DNA of 48,182 nt from Pseudomonas fluorescens (GTDB taxonomy: Bacteria; Pseudomonadota; Gammaproteobacteria; Pseudomonadales; Pseudomonadaceae): contig NZ_CABVHY010000044.1 in assembly GCF_902497875.1 (NCBI RefSeq), positions 1 through 48,182 of the forward strand. The letters run 5' to 3'. The position numbers and the translations under genes are program-made. This document shows, piece after piece, positions 16,214 to 23,831 of the stretch (position 1 is its first letter; the number at the start of each line of letters is the position of its first letter). A model generated the notes under the pieces. The model had not been told where the DNA came from. It ran no database searches and saw nothing but the letters and a program-made list of their open reading frames with translations.

Positions 16214-17101
16214 TTAACCGCGTTTGGTCAGGCCCATCTTTGCCCGGCCCTCGGCCGGGGTCAGCACGCGGGCGCCCAGGCGGCTGAGGATTTCCGAAGC
16301 GCGTTCAACCAGTTGGCCATTGGTCGCCAGCACGCCTTTGTCCAGCCAGAGGTTGTCTTCCAGCCCGACTCGCACGTTGCCACCGAGCAGTACCGCTTGA
16401 GCCGCCATCGGCATTTGCATGCGACCAATGCCGAACCCGGCCCAGACCGCATTGGCCGGCAGGTTGTCGACCATGGCTTTCATGGTGGTGGTGTCGGCCG
16501 GCGCGCCCCAAGGGATACCCAGGCACAGCTGGAACAGCGGATCGTCCAGCAAGCCTTCCTTGATCATCTGTTTGGCGAACCACAGGTGACCGGTGTCGAA
16601 GATTTCCAGCTCGGCCTTAACGCCCAGTTCTTGAATGCGTTTGGCGCCAGCACGCAGTTGCGCCGGAGTGGAGACGTAAATGGTGTCGCCGTCGCCGAAA
16701 TTCAGGGTGCCGCAGTCCAGCGTGCAGATTTCCGGCAGCAGTGCTTCAACGTGGGCCAGACGGGTCAGCGGGCCCACCAGGTCGGTGTTAGGGCCGAATT
16801 CCATCGGGTTTTCACCGGCACCGATTTCCAGATCGCCGCCCATGCCCGCGGTAAGGTTGACGATGATGTCGACGTCGGCTTCACGAATGCGCTCCATCAC
16901 TTCGCGATACAGCGCCACATCACGGCTGAACTTGCCGGTCTCGGGGTCGCGAACGTGACAGTGGACTACCGTGGCGCCGGCTTTGGCGGCTTCCACTGCG
17001 GCCGCGGCGATTTGTTTCGGGGTGACTGGCACGTGTGGGCTTCTGCCGGTCGTGTCGCCAGCACCGGTGAGTGCGCAGGTGATGATGACGTCGTGGTTCA
17101 T
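16214..17101 (-). CDS. cdhC: 3-dehydrocarnitine cleavage enzyme CdhC (BKACE/DUF849)
   Basis: Beta-keto acid cleavage enzyme using acetyl-CoA to split 3-dehydrocarnitine into betainyl-CoA and acetoacetate. It is 295 residues. The zinc ligands expected in the family are visible as H47 and H49 (VVHCHVRDPETG), with a catalytic-site glutamate at E248 in RVGLEDN. Other BKACE segments are ITCALTGAGDT near the N-terminus and MGGDLEIG. AAGGAAA lies upstream of the ATG. It is the second gene of the caiX operon, 72 bp after caiX. Confidence 0.93.
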   Translation of the reverse strand: MNHDVIITCALTGAGDTTGRSPHVPVTPKQIAAAAVEAAKAGATVVHCHVRDPETGKFSRDVALYREVMERIREADVDIIVNLTAGMGGDLEIGAGENPMEFGPNTDLVGPLTRLAHVEALLPEICTLDCGTLNFGDGDTIYVSTPAQLRAGAKRIQELGVKAELEIFDTGHLWFAKQMIKEGLLDDPLFQLCLGIPWGAPADTTTMKAMVDNLPANAVWAGFGIGRMQMPMAAQAVLLGGNVRVGLEDNLWLDKGVLATNGQLVERASEILSRLGARVLTPAEGRAKMGLTKRG

Positions 17102-17173
17102 GAGGCGGTTTCCTTCAGGCGTTGTGAGTCACTGCGCAGCCATTTGGCGCTGCGCAGATTGATTTGATTCGGG

Positions 17174-18118
17174 TTATTTGCCGGTCAGCTTGAGGTTTTC
17201 AGCAGCCGGCTTGCCGTCGAAAGTGGTCACGCCTTCAAGCCAGCGCTGCTGGTCTTGCGGGTGATCCTTGAGCCATTGTTTGGCTGATTCGAATGCGTCT
17301 TTGTGATCGAGCAGCGGTTGCATCATCCGGCTCTCGTCTTCAGCGGTGAAGGTCAGGTTGCTCAGCAGGCGGCTGACGTTCGGGCATTGCTCGGCGTAGT
17401 TCGGCGCGGTGACGGTCCAGACCGTGGCCATGCCTTCATTCGGGCCGAGGGCGTCCTGGCTGCCAGTGAGGTAGGTCATCTTCTGGTTGACGTTCATCGG
17501 ATGCGGCGCCCAGCCGAAGAACACGATGGCTTCGTTGCGTTTCACCGCACGGGTCACCGCCGACAACATCCCGGCTTCGCTGGATTCGACCAACTGGAAT
17601 TTGCCGAGGCCGAACTGGTTCTTGGCGATCATCGCTTTGATCTGGGTGTTGGCGCCTGAGCCGGGTTCGATGCCGTAGATCTTGCCGCCCAGTTCTTTCT
17701 CGAATTTGGCGATGTCGGCAAAGGTTTTCAGGCCCTTGTCGGCGAGGTAAGTCGGTACCGCCAGGGTGGCGCGGGCATCTTTGAGGCTTGGCTCGGCCAG
17801 GACTTTGACTTGCTTGCCATCGACGAACGGGGTGATGGTCTGGGTCATCAGCGGGTTCCAGTAGCCAAGGAACATGTCCAGGCGCTGGTCGCGGATGCCG
17901 GCGAAGATGATTTGCTGGGAGGCGCTGGTTTGTTTGGTCTTGTAGCCGAGGCCGTCGAGCAGGACTTGGGTCATGGCACTGGTGGCGATTACGTCGGTCC
18001 AGTTCACCACACCCATGCGCACGTTCTGGCACGCGGCGGCGTCGGCCGCCATGGCGCCGGAACTCAAGAAAGCGGTACCGCTGAGTGCAAGAACACAGCT
18101 GCTGATCAGTCGTTTCAT
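17174..18118 (-). CDS. caiX: Carnitine-binding periplasmic protein CaiX
   Basis: Periplasmic substrate-binding protein for L-carnitine that works with the shared CbcWV transporter core. It is 314 residues from MKRLISSCVLALSGTAFLSS, with a signal peptide of about 24 residues ending AMA before ADAAAC. It is clearly a paralogue of ChoX: VNWTDVIATSAMTQVLLDGLGY, FLGYWNPLMTQT, KIYGIEPGSG, LVESSEAGML and FFGWAPHPMN align with the choline-binding protein. No permease or ATPase lies beside it, consistent with use of the transporter at 4.8-6.8 kb. First gene of the carnitine operon and divergent from cdhR. Confidence 0.93.
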   Translation of the reverse strand: MKRLISSCVLALSGTAFLSSGAMAADAAACQNVRMGVVNWTDVIATSAMTQVLLDGLGYKTKQTSASQQIIFAGIRDQRLDMFLGYWNPLMTQTITPFVDGKQVKVLAEPSLKDARATLAVPTYLADKGLKTFADIAKFEKELGGKIYGIEPGSGANTQIKAMIAKNQFGLGKFQLVESSEAGMLSAVTRAVKRNEAIVFFGWAPHPMNVNQKMTYLTGSQDALGPNEGMATVWTVTAPNYAEQCPNVSRLLSNLTFTAEDESRMMQPLLDHKDAFESAKQWLKDHPQDQQRWLEGVTTFDGKPAAENLKLTGK

Positions 18119-18208
18119 GGGGAGGGTCCTCGGCAGATCGTTATTGTGGGTTCCGGCGTCTTCGTGCGCCGGTGATGCCAAGTTACGCAGCTCAAGGCCC
18201 GTGAAAGA

Positions 18209-18243
18209 GCACTGCGGCGACCAGCTCTTGCACTGTAGCGACC
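18209..18243. promoter_or_regulatory. Tandem direct repeat at 21-bp spacing, probable CdhR operator
   Basis: GCACTGCGGCGACC (18209-18222) and GCACTGTAGCGACC (18230-18243) match at 12 of 14 bases and start exactly 21 bp apart. They lie 91-125 bp upstream of caiX in the caiX-cdhR divergent region, the typical place for an AraC-type activator. On the opposite strand the core reads GGTCGC-N2-CAGTGC, resembling the GTCG-N-ATCCAGT core at 8008-8049. CdhR binding is inferred. Confidence 0.68.
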
Positions 18244-18313
18244 TGCGCTCTTGAATGCCGCGTGCAACTGGCGTATCAACGTCCACACGCTACCCGCCAA
18301 CCGAGTGCGCTCC

Positions 18314-19285
18314 ATGTCCCAGGATTTCTACTTCTTGTTGATGCCGGGTTTCTCGGCCATCGGCTTTATCTCGGCCATCGAGCCGCTGCGCGTGGCCAAC
18401 CGTTTTCGTGGCGAGCTGTACCGCTGGCATGTGCTGAGCGCCGATGGCGGGGCGGTGCTGGCCAGCAATGGCATGTCGGTCAACGCCGATGCGGCGCTGG
18501 AGCCGTTGAAAAAGGGGGCGACCTTACTGGTGGTGGCCGGTTTCGAACCGCTGAAATTTGCTACGCCCGCGCTGGAGCACTGGCTACGCCGCCTCGACCA
18601 TGAAGGCGTGACTCTCGGCGGGATCGACACCGGCAGTGTGCTGTTGGCCGAGGCCGGGCTGCTTGAAGGCCATCGGGTCACCCTGCACTGGGAAGCCATC
18701 GATGCCTTCAAGGAATCTTATCCACAGCTGGAAGTCACCCAGGAACTCTTCGAAATCGACCGCCGCCGCATCACCTCCGCCGGCGGCACCGCGTCCATCG
18801 ACCTGATGCTCGACCTGATTGGCCAGGCCCACGGCCCGGAATTGGCGATCCAGGTGTCGGAACAGTTCGTACTCGGCCGTATCCGACCGCGCAAAGACCA
18901 CCAGCGCATGCAAATCGCTACCCGTTACGGCATCAGCAACAAGAAACTGGTGCATGTCATTGGCGAAATGGAACAGCACAGCGAGCCGCCTTTGAGCACT
19001 CTGGAACTGGCGGACTCGATCAAGGTAACCCGCCGACAGCTGGAGCGACTGTTTCGCCTGCACCTCAACGATACTCCGAGCAACTTCTACCTGGGCTTGC
19101 GCCTGGAGAAGGCCCGGCAACTGCTGCGCCAGACTGACATGAGCGTGCTGGAGGTAAGCATTGCCTGCGGCTTTGAATCGCCGTCGTATTTCACCAGGAG
19201 TTATCGGGCGAGGTTTGCGCGGTGTCCACGGGAGGACCGACGAAGGTTGAGTGAGGTTCGCGAGGGTGTTTCTGCGGCCAAGTGA
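18314..19285 (+). CDS. cdhR: GATase1-AraC regulator of carnitine catabolism CdhR
   Basis: Activator of the caiX-cdhCAB operon, responsive to carnitine in P. aeruginosa. It is 323 residues from the ATG at 18314 (MSQDFYFLLMPGFSAIGF). An in-frame TTG 63 bases upstream would add residues without family similarity. The DJ-1/PfpI-like N-terminal domain (about 5-185) includes GGIDTGSVLLAEAGLLEGHR and ITSAGGTASIDLMLDLIG. The AraC domain at about 205-305 includes ELADSIKVTRRQLERLFRLH and LEVSIACGFESPSYFTRSYRARF. It is a paralogue of GbdR. Divergent from caiX, with the 21-bp-spaced repeat between them. Confidence 0.92.
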   Translation: MSQDFYFLLMPGFSAIGFISAIEPLRVANRFRGELYRWHVLSADGGAVLASNGMSVNADAALEPLKKGATLLVVAGFEPLKFATPALEHWLRRLDHEGVTLGGIDTGSVLLAEAGLLEGHRVTLHWEAIDAFKESYPQLEVTQELFEIDRRRITSAGGTASIDLMLDLIGQAHGPELAIQVSEQFVLGRIRPRKDHQRMQIATRYGISNKKLVHVIGEMEQHSEPPLSTLELADSIKVTRRQLERLFRLHLNDTPSNFYLGLRLEKARQLLRQTDMSVLEVSIACGFESPSYFTRSYRARFARCPREDRRRLSEVREGVSAAK

Positions 19286-19323
19286 CGTCGGAGAAAGAGG
19301 CGAATATGCAGCCATTTATAGTC

Positions 19324-19364
19324 AATTATTGCCGCGACTATAAATTATAGTCGGGACAATAATT
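19324..19364. repeat. 41-bp AT-rich near-perfect palindrome
   Basis: Arms 19324-19343 and 19345-19364 are inverted copies with two mismatches around a single A. Each arm joins AATTATTG to GACTATAA. The word TTATAGTC occurs on both sides, with an extra copy at 19316-19323. It lies between the convergent 3' ends of cdhR and the DUF3010 gene. The stem is mostly A/T and lacks a clear T-tract, so it is not a typical terminator. Confidence 0.7.
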
Positions 19365-19393
19365 GGGTATAAATCCACTCGAAAGCGGCTCAC

Positions 19394-19810
19394 CTATTGC
19401 TTCATCAGCGCCGAACACGCCGCTTTAAACGCCTCATGCTGATACTTGTTCAGCGTCGCGGGCAACTCGAAGTCGAATTTCTTGTTCTGCGCATTGATGG
19501 TTTGCGGGGAGAGCAGGGTGACGTCGCAGTTTTCCAGCAACTGGAAAATCCCTTCGATCTTGAACGTGGTCGGGCCGCCGGCGAATTCACCTTTTTTGCT
19601 GCGTTTCTTGATGGCGATCCGGTCGATGCTGTTTTCGCGAACAAAAGACCCTACCTCAGCGGCAAAGATTTTGACGTTGGCGGTTTCGTCATCGTCGTCG
19701 AGGGCGATTTTCTTGGTGGCCAGAGCGACGTGGGTCAGGACCTGATTGTCGAGGGAGGCGACGGCGATGATCGCTTCGCTGCCTTTGATTTCGATGCCGC
19801 AGATTTTCAT
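19394..19810 (-). CDS. DUF3010 family protein
   Basis: A 138-residue soluble protein from the ATG at 19810 (MKICGIEIKGSEAIIAVASL), with AAGGCGGA before it. The start resembles an RNase H-like nuclease fold: a first strand with repeated Ile/Ala around GIEIKGSEA, then RIAIKKRSKKGEFAGGPTTFKIEGI, in the manner of Holliday-junction-resolvase-like folds. DUF3010 is uncharacterised, and I infer the fold only from this pattern. It is in the AT-richer patch beside hipBA, but nothing ties them functionally. Confidence 0.8.
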   Translation of the reverse strand: MKICGIEIKGSEAIIAVASLDNQVLTHVALATKKIALDDDDETANVKIFAAEVGSFVRENSIDRIAIKKRSKKGEFAGGPTTFKIEGIFQLLENCDVTLLSPQTINAQNKKFDFELPATLNKYQHEAFKAACSALMKQ

Positions 19811-19998
19811 GGATCCGCCTTGGGAAATGTTGAGATGCGGGCGATGGTCGCGCACCTGATGCCCGGGGTCAAAGCAACGAACCGATGGGTTATGAATTGT
19901 TCAGGGGGAAAGTCCAGGTTTGGTTGGATTTCGAAGGCATTGATAATTTTTTATAAAAGACATTATATTACCTCTTGGTGGTTTATTTAGTAGCTTTT

Positions 19999-20014
19999 GG
20001 ATAATATGTTGTCC
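19999..20014. promoter_or_regulatory. Imperfect palindrome, candidate HipB autoregulatory operator
   Basis: GGATAATATGTTGTCC has GGA/TCC ends and matches its reverse complement at 12 of 16 positions. It is 61 bp before the hipB-like start in an AT-rich promoter region. HipB proteins bind TATCC/GGATA-type operators, so autoregulation is plausible. Not proven. Confidence 0.4.
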
Positions 20015-20074
20015 ATTAATTGTGTTTATCGTTCCCGACGCTACACTTGTCCGCATTCACCCAGAGGTTGAATC

Positions 20075-20371
20075 ATGGCCCTGACCCACGTCCTTTACTC
20101 GCCCGGCGAGATCGCGTCGCAGATCGCCGAAAATGCCAAAAGGCTGAGGCTGAGCAAAAATTTTTCACGTCGAATGCTCGCGTTGAAATCAGGCGTTCCC
20201 GAATCGAACATCAAGCGCTTTGAAACCACCGGCAAAATTTCCCTGGACGGATTGTTGTTGATCGCTATTTGTCTGGGAGCGGAGGAGCCCTTGGCCAACT
20301 TGTTTGGAGCACCGCAGTCGCTGAGTCTTCAGGAGCTTAAAAACTACGACAGGTCACGGGGGCGACTATGA
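20075..20371 (+). CDS. HipB-like XRE-family antitoxin
   Basis: A 98-residue DNA-binding protein with an HTH_3 domain. It expects helices around IAENAKRLRLSKNFSRRMLALKSGVPESNIKRFETTG, followed by a short C-terminal tail LQELKNYDRSRGRL. It is likely the antitoxin and repressor of a hipBA-type operon. The stop overlaps the downstream hipA start by 4 bases (ATGA), so the two are coupled. AGAGG lies before the ATG. The upstream region is AT-rich compared with the surrounding catabolic genes, suggesting acquired DNA. Confidence 0.85.
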   Translation: MALTHVLYSPGEIASQIAENAKRLRLSKNFSRRMLALKSGVPESNIKRFETTGKISLDGLLLIAICLGAEEPLANLFGAPQSLSLQELKNYDRSRGRL

Positions 20372-21606
20372 AATCAGTAACTGCGCTGAGCGTCATGCTC
20401 CAGGGTTCAAGAGTGGGTGAACTGCTGGCAATCCCTCGCCAAGGCCTGTTTTTCTCCTATGACCCAGGCTGGTTGGCAAACGGTTTTAATCTCGCTCCAT
20501 TTCATATGGACTTCTCGGTCAATCCCCAGCGAGCGGCTGACCCGCTGCTGTTCGACGGCCTGCATGGGGCATTCAGCGATTCGCTGCCGGACGGTTGGGG
20601 CTTGTTGCTCATGGACCGGTTCTTTCGAAGCGAGTTAGGTGTCGAGCGTCACGGGATAGGCCCACTGGACCGCTTGGCATATATGGGTAATCGGAGCATG
20701 GGCGCGCTGGAATATGTGCCAATGTTCGAAACCGTCGAGACCGAGCAAGAGCTCGATCTTGCGGCTCTCTATGCGGCATCGCAGACAATCCTTTCAGGGA
20801 GTGCTGGCGAGGTCATAACGTCCTTGCGCCTTGCCGGCGGTTCGCCCGGTGGGGCGCGGCCAAAAGCCGTTATCGGGCTGTCTGCGGACACGCGTCGCGC
20901 GGTCTCGTCATTCGGTGAGATGCCCGAAGGCTACAAGCATTGGTTGATCAAATTCCGCAGCGAAGACGAACACCGCGATAGTGGCGCCATCGAGCAGGCT
21001 TATGCCCTGATGGCGCGTAAAGCGGGGGTCGAGATCTCCGAATCGAAGCTGTTTCAGGTTGAAACTACCAAGGGTGTCGAGCAATTCTTCGCCACGAAAC
21101 GTTTTGACCGTGAATCCGGTTCCAAGCGCCATATGCTCAGCGCGGCGGCAATTCTGTACGCAGACTTTCGTGCCCCAAGCCTTGATTACAGCGAGTTGTT
21201 GCGCGCAACCCTGGCGATGACCCGTGATGCGGCGCAAGTCGAGAAAATGGCCAGATTGATGGTGTTCAACGCCTTGGCCCACAACCGCGATGATCACGCG
21301 AAAAACTTTTCGTTCTTTGGTGGTCAGGACGGCTGGAAAATGGCCCCGGCTTATGACCTGACATTTTCCAGCACTGGCGGGCGGGGCAACGAACACACCA
21401 CGGCATTCGCCGGAGTAGGCAAACCCACGCGCAAGGCACTCAATGAAGTGTGCAAACCGTTCAGCTTCCTTGAGCCCGAGCTTTACATCGAGCAGACACT
21501 GGATGCTTTTTCTGACTGGAGCATCTGTTGCGCCGAGTTAGGCGTCGATAGCGAGCAGAGTCAGAAATTGCTGACAGTGCTTGAGGCTGTCTGGACAGCA
21601 CTCTAG
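20368..21606 (+). CDS. HipA-like toxin kinase
   Basis: Serine/threonine-kinase-fold toxin of 412 residues, the second gene of the hipBA-type pair. The N-terminal HipA couple domain covers about residues 1-105 (LFDGLHGAFSDSLPDGWG). The ejectable P-loop appears as LRLAGGSPGGARPK (about 155). The catalytic segment AHNRDDHAKNFSF gives D308 or D309, and N313. APAYDLTF (about 329) is the metal-binding DFG-like loop. All key motifs are present, so the enzyme looks intact. By family, such kinases phosphorylate a translation-related target such as an aminoacyl-tRNA synthetase; the target here is unknown. Confidence 0.88.
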   Translation: MKSVTALSVMLQGSRVGELLAIPRQGLFFSYDPGWLANGFNLAPFHMDFSVNPQRAADPLLFDGLHGAFSDSLPDGWGLLLMDRFFRSELGVERHGIGPLDRLAYMGNRSMGALEYVPMFETVETEQELDLAALYAASQTILSGSAGEVITSLRLAGGSPGGARPKAVIGLSADTRRAVSSFGEMPEGYKHWLIKFRSEDEHRDSGAIEQAYALMARKAGVEISESKLFQVETTKGVEQFFATKRFDRESGSKRHMLSAAAILYADFRAPSLDYSELLRATLAMTRDAAQVEKMARLMVFNALAHNRDDHAKNFSFFGGQDGWKMAPAYDLTFSSTGGRGNEHTTAFAGVGKPTRKALNEVCKPFSFLEPELYIEQTLDAFSDWSICCAELGVDSEQSQKLLTVLEAVWTAL

Positions 21607-21610
21607 CGTT

Positions 21611-22012
21611 CTACTCCTGCGCGATAGACTCCAGAAACTCCGACCGTTCGTCACTCATCCGTGCCACGCAATCATTTTGCGCAATGGTGTAGGCCTTGCT
21701 GCCGGGTTTGGCGGGAAATGACTCCACTGCACAGTCGGCATCGCGTTGTTTTTGCCACAGTAGCTGGGCACTTTTGACTTTGCCGGTGATGTCGTTGAGC
21801 TGGGCCTTGTCGTTGCCGTACAGGGTACCCAGCCGCTCGAACAGGGCCTGGACGTTGTCGTTGAGCAATTGTTCGGCCGTAGTTTTGTTGAAAGTCGCGC
21901 ATTCCAGAGTCTGTTGGTCATGTTCCACGTCATCGCACGGCGTGATCTCGGCTTCTTCAGCCGCCTGTACGCCAGTCGCTATCAGTGCCAAAGCCAGGAA
22001 GATCGATTTCAT
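21611..22012 (-). CDS. Exported LprI-like (DUF1311) protein
   Basis: A 133-residue protein with an N-terminal signal peptide (MKSIFLALALIATGVQAAEE, cleavage after about residue 18). The mature part has four cysteines (TPCDD, LECATF, DADCAVE, NDCVARM) spaced as in lysozyme inhibitor LprI-type domains, where they form disulfides. It is acidic, helical and probably periplasmic. The 3' end is 4 bases from the end of hipA in convergent orientation. Function in lysozyme inhibition is a family guess, not shown. Confidence 0.75.
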   Translation of the reverse strand: MKSIFLALALIATGVQAAEEAEITPCDDVEHDQQTLECATFNKTTAEQLLNDNVQALFERLGTLYGNDKAQLNDITGKVKSAQLLWQKQRDADCAVESFPAKPGSKAYTIAQNDCVARMSDERSEFLESIAQE

Positions 22013-22082
22013 TGCGTCGCCCCAAATCCGTTAATGCGGCGAATTCTGGCCCAAGCGCAAGGCAAAGAACAGATGAGCTTTG

Positions 22083-22117
22083 GTCGTGTCTTGATACCCT
22101 TTGTCGCGGATTGACGC
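22083..22117. promoter_or_regulatory. Weak direct repeat with GTCG core upstream of the dgc operon
   Basis: GTCG-T-G..TTGA (from 22083) and GTCG-C-G..TTGA (from 22103) are 20 bp apart and match at 10 of 15 bases. The position, about 120-150 bp before the first gene of the dimethylglycine operon, fits an AraC-type site. Weaker than the repeats at 8008, 18209 and 34579. Confidence 0.35.
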
Positions 22118-22232
22118 TTTCGGCAATTCCCCTGTCGTTTTTGCACCCGGCTGCCCCAGCCCTCAGGCATATGCTGACCCCAAAGCGCCGGCAGACGATT
22201 CGGCGCATGAATCGCTAATAGGGGACAGCCTG

Positions 22233-23210
22233 ATGAGCCCAGCCGAATTGCACGCCGACAGCATCGTTATCGACGGGCTGATCATTGCCAAGTGGAACCG
22301 TGAGCTGTTTGAAGACATGCGCAAAGGCGGTCTGACCGCAGCCAACTGCACCGTGTCGGTGTGGGAGGGCTTCCAGGCCACCGTCAACAACATCGCCGCC
22401 AGCCAGAAGTTGATTCGCGAGAACAGCGACCTGGTGATTCCGGTGCGCACCACCGCCGATATCCGCAAGGCCAAGGAGCAGGGCAAGACCGGCATCCTCT
22501 TCGGCTTCCAGAATGCCCACGCCTTCGAAGACCAGATTGGCTACGTCGAGATCTTCAAGCAGCTGGGCGTCGGTATCGTGCAGATGTGCTACAACACCCA
22601 GAACCTGGTGGGCACTGGCTGTTACGAACGTGATGGCGGCCTGTCGGGTTTCGGTCGCGAGATCGTTGCCGAAATGAACCGCGTCGGGGTCATGTGCGAC
22701 CTGTCCCATGTCGGTTCCAAGACCTCCGAGGAAGTCATCCTCGAGTCCAAGAAACGGGTCTGCTACTCCCACTGCCTGCCGTCAGGCCTTAAAGAGCACC
22801 CACGCAACAAGTCCGACGAAGAGCTGAAGTTCATCGCCGATCACGGCGGTTTCGTCGGCGTGACCATGTTCGCGCCGTTCCTGGCCAAGGGCATCGATTC
22901 GACCATCGACGACTACGCCGAAGCCATCGAATACACCATGAACATTGTCGGCGAAGACGCGATCGGTATCGGTACCGACTTCACCCAGGGCCATGGCCAG
23001 GACTTCTTCGAATACCTGACCCACGACAAGGGCTACGCCCGCCGTCTGACCAGTTTCGGCAAGATCATCAACCCGCTGGGCATCCGCACCGTGGGCGAGT
23101 TCCCGAATCTCACCGAGACCCTGCTCAAGCGCGGTCACCCTGAGCGCGTGGTGCGCAAGATCATGGGCGAAAACTGGGTGAGCGTCCTCAAGGATGTCTG
23201 GGGCGAATAA
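22233..23210 (+). CDS. M19 dipeptidase-fold protein with altered metal site
   Basis: First gene of the dimethylglycine operon (PA5396-like). It is 325 residues from ATG 22233 (MSPAELHADSIVIDGL), with AGGGGAC upstream. It keeps several M19 membrane-dipeptidase segments: CDLSHVGSKTS (H159), YSHCLPSGLKEHPRN (H180) and GIGTDFTQGHG. Two canonical metal ligand positions differ. The N-terminal DGHxD is DGLII (residues 14-18) and the bridging glutamate in the usual VEG motif is Gln (GFQNAH, Q93). There is no signal peptide, so it is cytosolic. Ordinary zinc dipeptidase activity is therefore doubtful. Operon position suggests a role in dimethylglycine or sarcosine breakdown. Confidence 0.85.
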   Translation: MSPAELHADSIVIDGLIIAKWNRELFEDMRKGGLTAANCTVSVWEGFQATVNNIAASQKLIRENSDLVIPVRTTADIRKAKEQGKTGILFGFQNAHAFEDQIGYVEIFKQLGVGIVQMCYNTQNLVGTGCYERDGGLSGFGREIVAEMNRVGVMCDLSHVGSKTSEEVILESKKRVCYSHCLPSGLKEHPRNKSDEELKFIADHGGFVGVTMFAPFLAKGIDSTIDDYAEAIEYTMNIVGEDAIGIGTDFTQGHGQDFFEYLTHDKGYARRLTSFGKIINPLGIRTVGEFPNLTETLLKRGHPERVVRKIMGENWVSVLKDVWGE

Positions 23211-23285
23211 GCCCTCCACCTAATCCATTTCCCCCTGCCGTCCGCGCAGGGGGCAACAAAACGAATTTTCTGGAGTTAAGTTTCC

Positions 23286-23816
23286 ATGGCCAAGATCGCC
23301 CCGCAATTGCCAATCGAAGTCGACAGTGAGACCGGTGTCTGGACCTCTGACGCCCTGCCGATGCTGTATGTGCCACGTCATTTCTTCGTCAACAACCACA
23401 TGGGCATCGAAGAAGTACTGGGCGCCGACGCCTACGCGGAAATTCTCTACAAGGCCGGCTACAAATCCGCCTGGCACTGGTGCGAGAAAGAAGCCGAGTG
23501 CCACGGCCTGGAAGGCGTCGCGGTATTCGAGCATTACATGAAACGCCTGTCGCAACGCGGCTGGGGCCTGTTCAAAATCCAGGACATTGACCTGGAAAAA
23601 GGCACCGCCAGCGTCAAGCTCGAGCATTCGGCGTTCGTCTACGTCTACGGCAAGGTCGGGCGCAAGGTCGACTACATGTTCACTGGCTGGTTCGCCGGCG
23701 CCATGGACCAGATTCTCCAGGCCCGCGGCAGCTCGATCCGTACCGTAGCAGAACAGGTTTACGGTGGCTCTGAAGAAGGCCACGACGACGGCTTGTTCAC
23801 CGTCAAGCCGTTGTAA
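23286..23816 (+). CDS. DUF5943 conserved protein of the dgc operon
   Basis: A 176-residue cytosolic protein, PA5397-like, of unknown biochemical role. It begins MAKIAPQLPIEVDSETGVW. Visible features are RHFFVNNHMGIEEVLGADAYAEILYKAGYKSAWHWCEKEA in the first half and a beta-rich second half ending FTGWFAGAMDQILQARG. It is always found, as I recall, beside dgcA in pseudomonads. It lies 75 bp after the M19-fold gene and 15 bp before dgcA, so all are probably cotranscribed. A role in assembly or a small-molecule sensor of the V4R type is speculation. Confidence 0.85.
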   Translation: MAKIAPQLPIEVDSETGVWTSDALPMLYVPRHFFVNNHMGIEEVLGADAYAEILYKAGYKSAWHWCEKEAECHGLEGVAVFEHYMKRLSQRGWGLFKIQDIDLEKGTASVKLEHSAFVYVYGKVGRKVDYMFTGWFAGAMDQILQARGSSIRTVAEQVYGGSEEGHDDGLFTVKPL

Positions 23817-23831
23817 GTCGAGGAACCCGCC

